From Amoeboaphelidium protococcarum (taxonomy: Eukaryota > Aphelidiomycota > Aphelidea), in NCBI GenBank assembly GCA_023515745.1, contig JALECJ010000001.1:1-64000 (forward strand): 64,000 nucleotides of DNA. The letters are read 5' to 3'. A program made the translations under genes and the position numbers. Shown here piece by piece: positions 1-11,727 of this stretch (position 1 is its first letter; each line of letters begins with the position of its first letter). The notes under the pieces were generated by a model. That model saw only the letters and a program-made list of their open reading frames with translations, made no database searches and was not told the origin of the DNA.

Positions 1-1396
1 GATATAGAGACTAAACATTTAATTATAGCGCGATAGTATTTCAGCAAGATATGCACCCAGACATCACACATTGCAAACAAATAATCTACTCCGCCAAGTC
101 AACCGCAACCAAAAGCTTCTTCTTTAAAACAACTTCATGAACAATGCAAGCTCCATTAGAGTGACAATATATGAATGACCAGCGCCAAGACTGCAACAGT
201 TTCATTAGAGGCGAACCCAAATCGGACAGTGGATGCAACTTTCTATTATTCAAAAATATCACAATTTCTGCAATTTCTTATCAAGAAGAGAAGTAAGGCG
301 TCAACTTGCATCATTTTAACAGGACTGATTCAATCACTAACACCATCGTATCAGACCACGTCATGATGCGTCATTGATATCCGAGTTTCTGATTAACTCG
401 GCACACACGGACTGCAATCGCAAATGTCATCATGAAACGCTCTAGTCTAGAATCTTGACTTTGCAGGTATGGATAGCGCACGTTTTTTGACTTGGATACA
501 TAATAAGACAAATAGTGCTACAGATGTAGAATCAGAATAATACCAGTGACATTAAAGTGACGCGACAAGTCATCAATCAATGAGACTTTAACCTTCATAT
601 TTAGCAGAGTAATAATCAAACAAGGTGAGTTATTTGTTAAAGGAAAGACACGGGTTCAGAGAGAATATCTCGATTTAAGACCAGTTTCAATGGGAACCAT
701 ATATATACTAAAACGCTACAAATCATATCAAAATACTTGTGAAACAAGCAAACCATCATCAAGTGATCTACTGAAGAAAATTTTCAAAAAAACTTTGAAG
801 TGCACGAACTAGAGATCGGCCCTTTTTTCTATGCGATATTTTGTGTCCTCTTTTCCTCTCAGATACAATTCAAAGTGCTTGAATCCCTTCAAACAATCAC
901 TCAAATAATGGATATATATGATCATCATGATAGAATGTATAGAATACCTTTAAACAGCCAGCTAGTAAACACTCTTGCAAGAAGGTGGACAACTTGTTAG
1001 GCTCAGCTTTCTACATTATATCATACAGTTCAAACTTTATTCCAATTCAAGTTAAATGAGATACTATACCTTTTACTACTGAAGAAACTATGGAGTCATT
1101 GTGCCAGACTAGTAAAGCTACTACTGGCTGCCGTATACCATTTGTCTTCCTTGATATGGCTGCATTTCAATTATATTTATTGTCTCAAGTAACGTGTGAT
1201 AATAATTGAATTCGCTAGACAGGAAGTTGTTATGTCGAGTGTATAACGATTCCGCGTCATCAAAGTAGAAACCAGTTCCTATTAATGCTGCTGCTCACTC
1301 TAACTCGTAATTTATCGTTGTGCATAAACTAAAATAAATTATATAATCTCTATCTAATGTAGTTTGAAGCCATTTATGAGAAGCAAAAGTTTCAGA
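1..1396. other. No confident gene; partly open region
   Basis: Frequent TGA on the plus strand and TCA (minus-strand stop) in all frames argue against a long gene in the first 760 bases. From 767 the frame used by the gene at 1397 has no TGA, so an unrecognised upstream exon or a longer N terminus is possible. The encoded residues there are hydrophobic and match nothing I know. GCGTCA-type words lie at 368-374, 557-563 (reverse) and 1254-1260. Confidence 0.4.
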
Positions 1397-1921
1397 ATGC
1401 TTTTAGAGTAGGGAAGTCAGGTGCAGCCGGCCAGTCCAAGTGATCGGGAAATTGAAAAAGATCAGACTAAAACCGCCTTCCTTATTGCCGGATACGCCCG
1501 TTACAAGAGACCATACGTATGGCTGAGATCAAATCACTCCAAACTGGCCAAGGTGATCCCGGAGATGATGAATAATGGTACGGCAGAGGCTGATGCTCCC
1601 GTCAAGCTCTCCTCCATACAAAAGTGGATGGAAAGTGAAGTTAAGCTGTGGGAAATTTTGTCTGAAGTTTTGCTGATGGCGCACAGAGCTCTCAATATTC
1701 AGACTGATGATGGTAATCCATTCGCGATTGATAGAATCTTCTTTTAATAGTAGAATGTATTGACTGGTGTCATTGTATCCGGTGCAGTGATTGATTTTCT
1801 CAGCAAGATTTACGCTGGCCGCACAGAGTATCAGTAAAGTGTATTGCTCGATCTTGTATGGTTGGTAGACTATCATTATTCAGCCTTGAAATCCATTCAA
1901 TATCCAGTTGTTGAGATTTGA
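1397..1921 (+). CDS. Unknown protein, about 174 aa
   Basis: Read with TAA/TAG as Gln, an ATG at 1397 opens a frame that runs to TGA at 1919-1921. The N terminus is polar; then comes a segment rich in aromatic and basic residues (KRPYVWLRSNHSK) and a helical C-terminal half that contains three consecutive TAA/TAG codons read as QQQ. I do not recognise the family. The frame stays open upstream to 767, so the start is not certain. The gene converges on the Vnx1-like gene with 111 bp between stop codons. Composition and the lack of in-frame TGA support coding; function is unknown. Confidence 0.55.
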
Positions 1922-2032
1922 ATTCTTAAATTTAAATAAAGCAGTGTAATTACTTGTTATTAAAAAATATTATACTTTACTTGTACCAAACAATTCATAT
2001 GTTGTGCTTTTTATGTTATCAGGCCATTATCA

Positions 2033-4678
2033 TCACTCGGCGTAATAAAAGCTTATGATCAAGACCAGATAGGACAATGTTAGGATGCTTCCCTTAAAAT
2101 AATTCGACTTTCCCTCAATGTAAGTGTAGCTGAGCAGGAACACAGCAAAGAAGACTGTATATAGATCCCATCGCGGAAATATCAAAGTGAATGAGCGCTC
2201 AATCGTATCTGGGATGTTATTGAAAGCGTTCCAGAATGCAGACAATCCGACTAGAATTGGGATTTAAATAAGGGCGATTTGTACCACATACGCACATCCA
2301 ATCTCTAGAGAGAGGGAGACATTTCCATACATGGCGAATGCAATAGCATTAAGAAATTCGGTAAACGATGGGACAATGGCAAACAGAGTTAGACCAAGAA
2401 ATTTCTCAGATACACCACCACCTTCAATAACAGAGTCGACAGTGTCCACCAACTTCTCTGCGAGCAGNGCAAATAACACGGTGGACACCAGAAGGATGAT
2501 TGCAGATTTAGTCTTGCTCCATTCAGGCGCTTCATGTCCACCACCAGAATTGCCATGAGAAGTATGATTATTATTATTATTAGCTTGCGACTATTGCATT
2601 TGACTGTTGCCAGCACTAGCTCCCATATTGAATTCTTGTGTGTGATTAGGAGAACTGGCCATAACGGTAGAGTCAGTCATGTTATTCAACTACTGCTATT
2701 GCTACAACTACTACTGTTAAACAGCATCAGACTTCCTACGTGAATCTGTACTGATATAACTCCACAGCTGCGAGTCGTGTTTACGATTTCCACCATGGTT
2801 TAGAGTGTCCGCGTGATAAATTTACTTTACGTGAGTTCTCAAAGTAAATAAAAGTCCTACCAGATACGCAGATGGCAGAGCAGCAGCACAGAAATACATC
2901 AACGGCTTGACTTTATTTACGTAAAGAGGGTCTTAATTGGGATTATGTGGAAGTTCATAGGTGCATCCAGAACACTTGGCCATCATATCAAATGGATTGA
3001 CAACACTCGAAGACTCAGAGACAGCCGCACTAGAATGACACGAGTCACATTTGAATTCATACTTTCCATAGACTGAATAAAACAGAGTTGGTGTGAATGC
3101 TCCAATCAGAGCCATGTACAATAACACCATACTGACTGATGCACTCTTCACATTAAACTTTTACTCTTTCCACTTACCAACACCGCCACTGATCATGGAG
3201 AGACCTGGCAGTAGGAGAAGGGTAGCTATAAAGGAACCAATAATCGCACCTTCCACCAACAATCCCTTATTCTACCTGATCGCCATCCAGTAGAGTATAA
3301 TCTCCACAATAGAACTAAAAGTAGCGTTAATCACAGCGCCAAATCCAAATGAGGACTGCGACGATATTGACGCCACCGCCATACCAATAAAATACGCTAA
3401 AGGAAGAACGGATACAACACATAACATGAAAATCACACCTGGATTAGCAATTCCCGAATGATTCAGCAGCGGGGCCAGCCAATAACCATCCACAAGCGCA
3501 AAGAGAACAACGGCAATCAAATTAATGAATATGATATTGACACCATCCACAGTATACTTGTAATACCTGGACCCGAAGCCATTATAAGTACAAATCAGTA
3601 TCTCTCCAGTGGGCAAAGAGAATGGAGTCAACAGCGGACTAACGCGCAACTGCTTCGGAATGGTCCACATCTTCTCAGACAGTGTACACGATAGCTTAGC
3701 CATTGGAATAGAAAAGACCAACAGCCAGCACAGAGCACCTGCGAATAACTACACAGGCTACACAATGATGACTTGGAGGCAATAGAATACCATATCGTTA
3801 TAACTCATTCTCTTCACATTTCTCCAACGACAGGACAGCCATTACTGAGCAAGAGTCAACATGGACTAAACTCTGGTCACGGGTGAGGAAGGCAAAGATT
3901 CATCGCCCATAGCGATACCATTATCTTTAAAGGAAGTTATGAAGCCGCCAATATCATTATCAGCATCTTTATTGACTGCATTCAAAGTCTTAGGCGATGG
4001 TGTAGAGCGGGATGGCGACTGATCAGCAGAGGACGGTGATGCCAGCAGAGGACCAGACTCTTCCCAGTCATTCAAATCCCAGACGCGTTCAACGAATCTA
4101 CCAAAGGGATAGAGCATGTACGATGATAGACTGAACAAGAGTCTGGTATAAACTTTGCCCTGCTCACTCCACAGCCCTGAGAGGAGGAACATAAGCACAC
4201 CAGCAACAAAATACACCAGTGCAATCCACCAGCCAAATAGTAAAGACCACACAACATTGCCAGGATTGATGATTCTAGCGGTAAACGATGGGCTCCTGTG
4301 CACATCATCATACGACACTTGCTCAATAGTACGCGTCTTTTTATACAGAGCCGGCTTCCATAATCTTATACCGAATGGATGCGTTTAATTAATAGCATTC
4401 TACCTCTCTCGTAGACACATATCCTCACTAATTATTGCAGGGGAGGACATTCTGTCTAGATTATTACGATCAAATACCTAGTCACCACTTTCGTTGTAAT
4501 TGATGTTAATATTATCAACTTCATTATCTGACGAGCTAGAGCTATCATCATGATCATCATATCTACTGTTGCTAGCAGACCTGTTGTAAGGCAATCCCAT
4601 GGTTGTACGTCTTCTCGGTGAATTTCTCTCACTGCTATTTCCAGGCTTCAGATTACTTGGTGGCTAGTTTAAATTCAT
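2033..4678 (-). CDS. VNX1: Vnx1-type vacuolar cation/H+ antiporter
   Basis: 881 aa, close to yeast Vnx1 (about 900 aa). The disordered, Ser/Asp-rich N terminus ends in an HPFGIRLWKPALYKK motif typical of this family. A YccF-like (DUF307) segment follows (RIINPGNVVWSLLFGWW), then the two Na_Ca_ex halves: the first holds the CAX-type GAVINATFSSIVEIIL helix, the second ends at the TGA. In known relatives the protein exchanges monovalent cations, and sometimes Ca2+, for protons at the vacuole membrane. The start ATG is preceded by an in-frame TGA nine bases upstream. No intron is needed. One ambiguous base (N at 2467) leaves one residue undefined in the second exchanger half. Family assignment is firm; substrate is inferred. 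Confidence 0.9.
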
Positions 4679-5560
4679 TATCACTCACTACTTCTTGCAA
4701 TTACACTAAATTTATTATGAATTAAAGCAAATGAACTAAATGAGTATACTTGAACTAAATTTGATGTAGAGGGTGATTAAGCTGATCGAATAAATGAAAA
4801 TCAATTTTAAATCAAAGGGGAAATGAGCGCTGATTCGCTGATCACACACCACATGGAGTCCCTTTACGGCGTCGATTAAGATGATGATAATCAGGCACGG
4901 ACGACTTTAAAGGCTCACATGACAACGGTGGAGTAAGACTGGGGTTATTATTATTATTTTTTTATATAACATTTATATATACTAAGTACGTATACTACAA
5001 GCTTATAAGACAACTTTTTATAAATGTCGCACCGCCACCTTAATAACTTTGTAATCAATACAAAATGATAGTAACGCGTAAAAAGAGAGCGAGCGGGCCA
5101 AAACGAGCCAAAACAAAGAGCCTACGGGGCCATTTTGAAACGGAGAAACGGGAGAGAGACACAGAGCGACGGAAGAATGAACGTCGCGCGAAAACGTTCC
5201 GTTTCAGTCTGCCATGCCCGTTTTTTCCAGAAGAGAGAGAGAGAGAGACTTTCTTTCGGTCCATCCAAATCAATCCACTCACAGAGACGAGAGATAACAA
5301 GAGAGAGACGAAGACGACGACGACGAATAAGAGAGCGATCAGGAAGAAGATTAAAATAATGAGTTGGTGATAGCGACGGAAAAAGAAACAATTCAATTAG
5401 TTGGTCAGCTGGCCAAAGAGCTCACAGAGTCAAACAAGGATCGGCTTCTCTTTCCACTTTGTTATTCTTATCATCATCATTCATCACTACAGATTGGCGG
5501 TGATTAGGCATACGTATATAATATATATCTGAACATTCATTGCTCTAGTAGTACCCAATT
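4679..5560. promoter_or_regulatory. Divergent intergenic region, VNX1/INO80
   Basis: About 880 bp between two divergent starts. It contains a strongly purine-rich tract at roughly 5080-5360 (runs of GAGA and GACGA) that is open in several frames at once because TGA is absent by composition. I read it as promoter or 5' UTR of INO80. No conserved protein is visible on either strand. Confidence 0.5.
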
Positions 5561-8500
5561 ATGGATTTCAATCATCAACTATAGTAGTACATACTGCACA
5601 AGTAGCTTCAAGATTAGTAGTAGCATTAGTAGTCTTTGGGTAATGGTATGGCTCCATCGTCTTTCATGTCGACTGGATATGGTGGACACAATGGTTATTA
5701 TAACTCTCTCCTGCCACCACCTCAGCTTAATTTAACACCTCAGATAGCTCTTACATCTGCAGAGAGGGAGTAACGTCTGGCTTAGTACAAGGCGGCGTTT
5801 GAGGAGAGGAAGAAGCGTGTCTTGGAGGAGCATGAACAAGAGACGGAGCTGAAAAAGTAAAAGACCCTGCATAGCCTGATGCTTGAACTTTAGAAATCCT
5901 CTCTGCCGGACGTGGATATTGAGCAGGAAGTGAAGCGCTGCTGGTCTGATATTTGTAAGTAGGTACCACAGGCGAGTTCTATTAGACTGGCGTCCCGTGT
6001 TGGTAGAGTCAAGTGCTCATAAATTCTGGCGTAGAATGCTCTCACAATCTACAATAACACTCTTGCTATTGGCACCAAGTAGAAGACGTAGATCTCATCT
6101 AAAGAGCAAAAGGAGCGTGCTGCTAAAGTGAAGAAGGTCAGCAAAGATGTAGCATAATATTGGAAGTAGAATGAGAAGATCGAAAAGGAGCGTCTGAAGA
6201 GGGCAGAGAAGGAGAAATTGGAGCGTCTGAAAGTGGAAGAGGAGGAGATGGAGAAGAAGCGGTAGGCTAAGAAGTTGCAATTTCTTATTAATTAGACAGA
6301 GTTGTATAGTCATTTTGTGAAGAATAAAGGTCAGAATGAGGTGCAGTCTCCTAGTCAATCGCAGCCATAGCGTAATATTTAAGCCGCTGGTGGATCTTTT
6401 GATTAGATGACTGAGTAGGACTTGTACCAACTTGCATCTCAGCAAGCTTAAAGCGCTGTGAATAAGCAATTGGCCAAAGTATCTTAATTTGATGATGATG
6501 ATGATGATAATGACTCTTCTTAAGGTGGCTCTAAGAGAAGAGATTCTTAAAAAGGTGGTGCGAATCAATAGTTGAAGCTGGATATTAAATAGCCCGAGTT
6601 ATTTTAGATGAAGTTGAAGCCGTATTAGCTGAAGGGATTGTAATGGCTGTGCTCTCTATATGAATAGGGAATTAACGGAATTCTCGCTGATGATATGGGT
6701 CTTGGTAAAACTGCGTAGACTATTGCTCTCGTCTCTTGGCTGGCTGAGGTCAAGAACATCTGGGGTCCTTTTCTAGTAGTTGTCCCGGCCAGTACTTTGC
6801 ATAACTGGTATTAGGAATTTAATAAGTTTGCACCTGCTCTTAAACTGCTTCCTTATTGGGGCTCATCTAAAGATCGACAGATTCTGCGAAAGTTTTGGAC
6901 TACGAAAAAGTTTTAATTCAATCGAGACAGTGAGTATCATGTATTGATCACTAGTTATCAGATTGTGGTGCAAGATCAGCCGTATTTTCAGCGTTAGAAA
7001 TGGAAGTATTTGATCTTGGATGAAGCGCATGCTATCAAGAGTTCCGGCACTACTCGATGGAAGACTTTGTTGAAGTTGAATTGTCGCAACCGTCTACTTC
7101 TCACTGGAACTCCCATTCAGAACAATATGCAAGAGCTCTGGGCCTTATTACACTTCATCATGCCGACTCTGTTTGATTCTCACGAAGAGTTTGCATCGTG
7201 GTTCAGTAAAGATATAGAATCTCATGCTGTGAGCAAAGGATCGTCCAAGCTGGATCAAGTGTAGGTTGATCGTCTTCATATGATCTTGAAGCCATTTATG
7301 CTTCGCCGTACCAAGAAGGAAGTGGAGTCTGAGCTTGGTGATAAAATTGAGAAGACTGTCTATTGTGATATGACTTTTAAGCAGAAGAAGATGTACAGTT
7401 ATCTGTCCGAAGATGTAGAGATGGATAATCTTCTACAAAAGTTGCAGTTGAAGAATGACGACGATTAGGAGTAGAGCGATAAGTTGATGAATGCTTTTGT
7501 ATAGCTGCGTAAAGTTGTTAATCACGTCTAGTTATTCGATATTGCATCTGTGAAGAGCTCAATTGCATTCTCATCATCTCTGACTAGTAGCGGCAATGAT
7601 ATGTCAGAGTATTTGTCTGATGCTGATCACTCTAATCCCATTGAGTATCGACTGCCTAAACTGATTTTGGAAGATTAGATTGAATATAGAGGTAGCAATT
7701 ACACTGAGCCTAGAGCAGAGTGTCTTAAACTATTCAATAAGTTTTTTGGGCTTAATTTATTAGATGGCCAAGATTTAGAGGATCTTGACTTGTATATGTA
7801 AAATGTCGCCAAGTTGAAATCTCTCAAACTTTAGAGGAGTAAAGTTGATCTATCGCTGCGATTCGAATCTTCACTCCATAATCCTTACATTGCATAAGAG
7901 CTCAGCCCCTTGGAAGAGCTTCTCAATGTCAGACAGAGGTTATTTGTGGATGAATTTAGACATTTTAATGCTCATGTAATTGACAAGGTTACAACTAAAG
8001 CACCGCTCCTTCATGCTTCCTCTTCTAGACTGGCTATCCACTAATAAAATCTGTGTATACAACCGAATCTAATCAAATAAGTATTTGAAAGGAAGTCTTA
8101 ATCATATTTGTACTAAAAATTTTATGGCGCTGATTGCTTTAGTCCACCTCTCACACTTAATGGCTTCTCTTAAATTGATATTCCTGATTTTAAAAAGATT
8201 CTCTTTGACTCTGGCAAGATTTAAGCTATTCATGGTCTCCTTAAAGAGTTGAAGAATGGTGGTCATAAAGTCTTGATTTACTTTTAAATGACGCGAATGA
8301 TGGATCTGTTTGAAGAGTATTTGGCACAGACGAAATACCGATATTTGAGGTTGGACGGTTCAACAAAGATTTCAGATAGACGTGATATGGTGTCTCAATT
8401 CTAGCAAGATCCGGAAATCTTTATATTCATCCTATCCACTAGAGCTGGCGGTCTTGGAATTAATTTGACTGCTGCAGATACAATCATATTCTTTGAGCAC

Positions 8501-8668
8501 GACTGGAATCCCACAAACGATCAACAGGCCATGGATCGCTCGCATCGCCTTGGACAGACTCGCCAAGTGACTGTGTATCGTCTCATTACTCGTGGCACTG
8601 TGGAAGAGCATATTCTCAATAGAGCATTACAGAAAAGTGAAATTCAGAAAGTTGTCATGCAATAATGA
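5561..8668 (+). CDS. INO80: INO80 chromatin-remodelling ATPase
   Basis: 1035 aa, one exon, shorter than yeast (about 1490) or human (about 1556) INO80, mainly through a short N terminus. A Gln-rich start is followed by a basic, coiled DBINO region near residues 190-250, which is the INO80 hallmark. Then comes the SNF2 core: Walker A in [11 protein letters not shown] near residue 376, the DEAH box at about 486, GTPIQNN, and an insertion before the C-terminal helicase lobe as in INO80. The last motifs are [11 protein letters not shown] and DRSHRLGQT. It is the motor of the INO80 complex, which slides nucleosomes and exchanges histone variants. A TAA codon occupies the conserved Gln of LIYFQMTRMMD, direct evidence for TAA as Gln. 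ATG at 5561 is the first in frame. Confidence 0.95.
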
Positions 8669-8823
8669 TGTCATTTGCTTACGTGAAGTTTTTTGATGAG
8701 CTTACGTTATTTGAATCACCATTCTCCGTTTTGATCGCTCATCATCAGTATCCCTTTCATCTTTTAATGTCTCATAATTGTAAATTTAATTACAATATAG
8801 CATTTAAATAGTTTAAGATAAAT

Positions 8824-9891
8824 ATGGTTCAAGGTGGAAATACATATCAGAAGTTGGTGGTGCAAAAGTTGACTACAAATTTTAGCGAAGCAACAGAAGT
8901 TGTGACTTGCGACTTGGATCAACTGTAGCCTGGCAGAGATCAGGTTCTGGTCAAGGTTCACTATGTGGGTATCAACGCGTCAGATATCAACTTTACTTCC
9001 GGTCGCTATGATCCCAGTGTTAAACCTCCATTCGATTCTGGATTTGAAGGCGTTGGAGTGATCGACAAGGTTGGCGATGATGTGCAGCACTTGAAAACTG
9101 GCCAGCCAGTGCTTTTCATGCAAGCGGGCTCTTTCGCAGAGTACATTCTGCTGAATCAGAGCGCGGCCGTTCCCATTCCGGAGGCGAGTGCAAAGTTTCT
9201 CGTGGCTGCAGTGAGTGGTTTGACTGCCGCGCTGGCTCTGACTGAGAAGGCTCAGCTGAAACAGGGCGAAACGGTGCTGATCACAGCGTCTGCTGGCGGT
9301 CTCGGTCACTTTGCTGTACAGTACGCCAAGAAGGTGCTGAAGGCCAAGACCGTTATTGGAACGTGCTCAACTGCGGAGAAGGCGGAGAAGCTGAAGCATT
9401 GGGGATGTGACTTGGTGATCAACTACAAGACTGAGAACGTCGGCGATGTGTTGAAGACCAAGTTTCCCAAGGGTATCGATTGCGTGTTTGAATCTGTGGG
9501 TGGACAGTTGTTCAAAACTTGTCTGAATAGCTTGGCTCCACGCGGCCGCATCCTAGTAATTGGTTCTATTGTCAGTTATAAAGAGGAGGGCGGTAAGAGT
9601 TTCCAAGATATTTGGTAAGATTAGATTAGCACTGCAATACTGCTATCCAAGTCACTGTCAATCCACGGCTTCTTTTTGAATAACTATTACAAGGAGATTC
9701 CTCAGGTTCTGCCGAAGTTGATCAAGAGTATCGCATCCAATGAAATTGAAGCCTATTGTGATATGCAGGATTTCACAGGATTGAAAGACATTACTCGTGC
9801 GGTTGATCACTTGCACAGCGGTAAGAGCTGCGGTAAAGTTATCGTTCCATTACTAAAAGCTGACGATTAAAAGCAAAGAAGCAGTCTATGA
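8824..9891 (+). CDS. MDR oxidoreductase, ZADH2/PTGR3-like
   Basis: 355 aa, the usual length of medium-chain dehydrogenase/reductases. The GroES-like half holds GINASDINFTSGRY and the GFEGVGVIDKVG motif. The Rossmann half has TASAGGLGHFAVQYAKK with the glycine-rich NADPH loop, then INYKTE and FESVGG. The C-terminal HGFFLNNYY and GKVIVPLL segments are very like human ZADH2 (prostaglandin reductase 3). The structural and catalytic zinc cysteines are absent, as in quinone-oxidoreductase-type members. It probably reduces a conjugated enone with NADPH; the natural substrate cannot be read from sequence. It is intronless, and starts 155 bp after INO80 on the same strand. Confidence 0.88.
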
Positions 9892-9988
9892 CCATGATGA
9901 ATAACTGAATGTTCTAAATAACAAAGCAGTGACAGTGATCAGAATCTAGTGAGTTATTATAATGAAATTCTGTAACTACTATTTAATT

Positions 9989-10420
9989 TCATCTTTATTT
10001 AGATTGAGGCACCCATGCCTGGTACCGAGGATAAGTGGTACTGTATGTTCTAAATCCACTATCACCTCCAGTGCGATTGCCTTGATGATCGCTGAGAGCG
10101 AAATGAGCCTTATCAACGTAGAACTTTTCAATAGCCTGCTCAGAACTTGGCGGGACATCAGTCATACGGTGCATCCAGGCATGCCACTCTGGCGGAATCT
10201 GAGACGGTTCACGGGGAAAGTTTTACTGATTATACTGCACCCAGCGGTCCCTCTAATACACAACCTCATCCCGGTTCTCATAGTACTTGTTGCCCAGTGC
10301 GTCTTGACCGACGAATCTACCCGCCTTTATATCGTTAATCTCGAACCAGTTCTTCAACGTCTTTGTCAGCGATCTATTCTCCCTTAAAGCCTTGGCCCAC
10401 TTGGTTATTTCTGCCAACAT
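9989..10420 (-). CDS. NDUFA12: Complex I accessory subunit NDUFA12 (B17.2)
   Basis: 143 aa, against 145 in human. It carries the family core GRFVGQDALGNKYYEN, then RDRWVQY and the PPEWHAWMH motif, ending soon after a TYPRYQAWVP segment. In mitochondria this accessory subunit sits at the matrix-arm/membrane-arm junction of NADH:ubiquinone oxidoreductase. Its presence implies that the organism keeps respiratory complex I. TAG and TAA each stand for Gln in the middle of the conserved region (for example VVYQRDRW and QYNQQNF). The gene is divergent from the TCAIM-like gene and shares a 209-bp promoter with it. Confidence 0.95.
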
Positions 10421-10629
10421 TATTTCACACACTATTAATGATGATGCTTTTTATTTGAATTATGATGATGTTGAACGTCTTTCAGAAGAATCTACCGTAA
10501 ATCGCTTTAACGAAAAAGAGATGATCTCCGCGCTCGGCAAAAAGGGAACTTTCGAAGGCAAAAGTCTCTGCTCTATAACTGCGAGAAGTGCAAGTTAGCT
10601 TAAATTTGATACGCCCAGAGACAGTAGTA
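10421..10629. promoter_or_regulatory. Bidirectional promoter, NDUFA12/TCAIM-like
   Basis: A 209-bp spacer between two divergent starts, both predicted mitochondrial proteins, so co-regulation is plausible. No conserved element was recognised beyond AT-rich stretches. Confidence 0.45.
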
Positions 10630-11505
10630 ATGATAGCCAGGATATCAAGATCAATACCTAGAATTTAAAAATACTGTATATTGAATAAAAGACTGTATTA
10701 TTGTAAAACTAAACAGCAGCGATCAGTATTGGATCAGATCAAGCCAGAGGTTAATGCAATGATTAGCAAAATTCATCCTGATAGATTTGGTCATTGTGAT
10801 AAAATGCGTCATATCAACCAGGAGGCCATGAAGTAGATTAATATCTTACGCTAATAGGCTACAACATCTAACAGCGATGATACTAATAAGAATGAATTGG
10901 TGCAAATAATACGAGTCTATGCTGCGAAGGGTGATAATACGCAGAATTTACATGTGATCACGCGATATTCTGCAAGTCAAGAAGATGCTTAATCATTTCT
11001 AATCCGAATCTGTGAAGTGATTAATGGCTAGTCAATATCTGTTAATTTTCATGCAGATAGTAATGAGAAATAGCCTCAGTCTAGGAGCGATCAGTTGTAG
11101 AATAAAGTTGATATTGCCGAACTGATTCGATAATAGATGGCAGTTGATGATGTTGACGCGTCTTCTGGCGGTATATGTTATGACCAATAAGACCTGGCTT
11201 CAATGGAGCGCATAAAACGAATATCTTAATTGCTAAAGTTTGATCATTCTATACCTTTGAATGAGCGCGTATTATTCGCCATGAAGGTGGAGGATTTCAT
11301 TCGATAGTATGAAGACATATTTGGTCAGATAGCCTCTGGTATGGATCTCGCTGATATTCTGAATGGACTAAAAGTTGTTGATTCTTTATCACTATAATCT
11401 ATGGATGAACAAGACAAGAATGATGATGCTTTAAAAAATGTTGTTGATATTGATTTGACATTTAATCAATTTGTACATATGATACAGTTGATGCAAGATT
11501 AATGA
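10630..11505 (+). CDS. TCAIM-like mitochondrial protein (DUF4460)
   Basis: 291 aa. The N terminus (Met, Ile, Ala, then repeated Arg/Ser/Ile and no acidic residue for about 25 residues) looks like a mitochondrial presequence. It leads into a J-like DUF4460 segment with KIHPDRFGHCDKMRHIN, in which HPD is intact; in TCAIM-type proteins this domain resembles a DnaJ domain. The middle and C terminus are helical and Gln-rich, and I saw no second conserved domain. Human TCAIM is a mitochondrial protein with a poorly defined role. The ATG at 10630 was chosen because it creates the presequence. The gene ends with TAA (Gln) then TGA. Confidence 0.72.
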
Positions 11506-11727
11506 TGATGATGATCTTCATGAATGAAAGACAGTTGTAAAGTAGATATAATAGAAATATTGGTAGTTTTTACAAATATGAGTTTCTTGATGAGTGTTCA
11601 TTAACTAAATACGTATGTGCTTGTGTTCAATGCATGTCATTTGCAAACTGGCAGGCTACATTAGATATTCCAAATCGTACACATACACACCCAAGAATTA
11701 AAGTAACCAAGTAACTAGAATAATCAC

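Noticed and set aside
2467-2467. Ambiguous base N
   Set aside because: Assembly ambiguity in the VNX1 coding region; it affects one residue only.
5055-5396. Open frames on both strands in the purine-rich tract
   Set aside because: GAGA/GACGA composition removes stop codons in all frames; the encoded Arg/Glu or Ser/Leu runs are compositional.
7261-8140. INO80 as a pseudogene with many stops
   Set aside because: All interruptions are TAA/TAG at Gln positions and the frame is intact to TGA.
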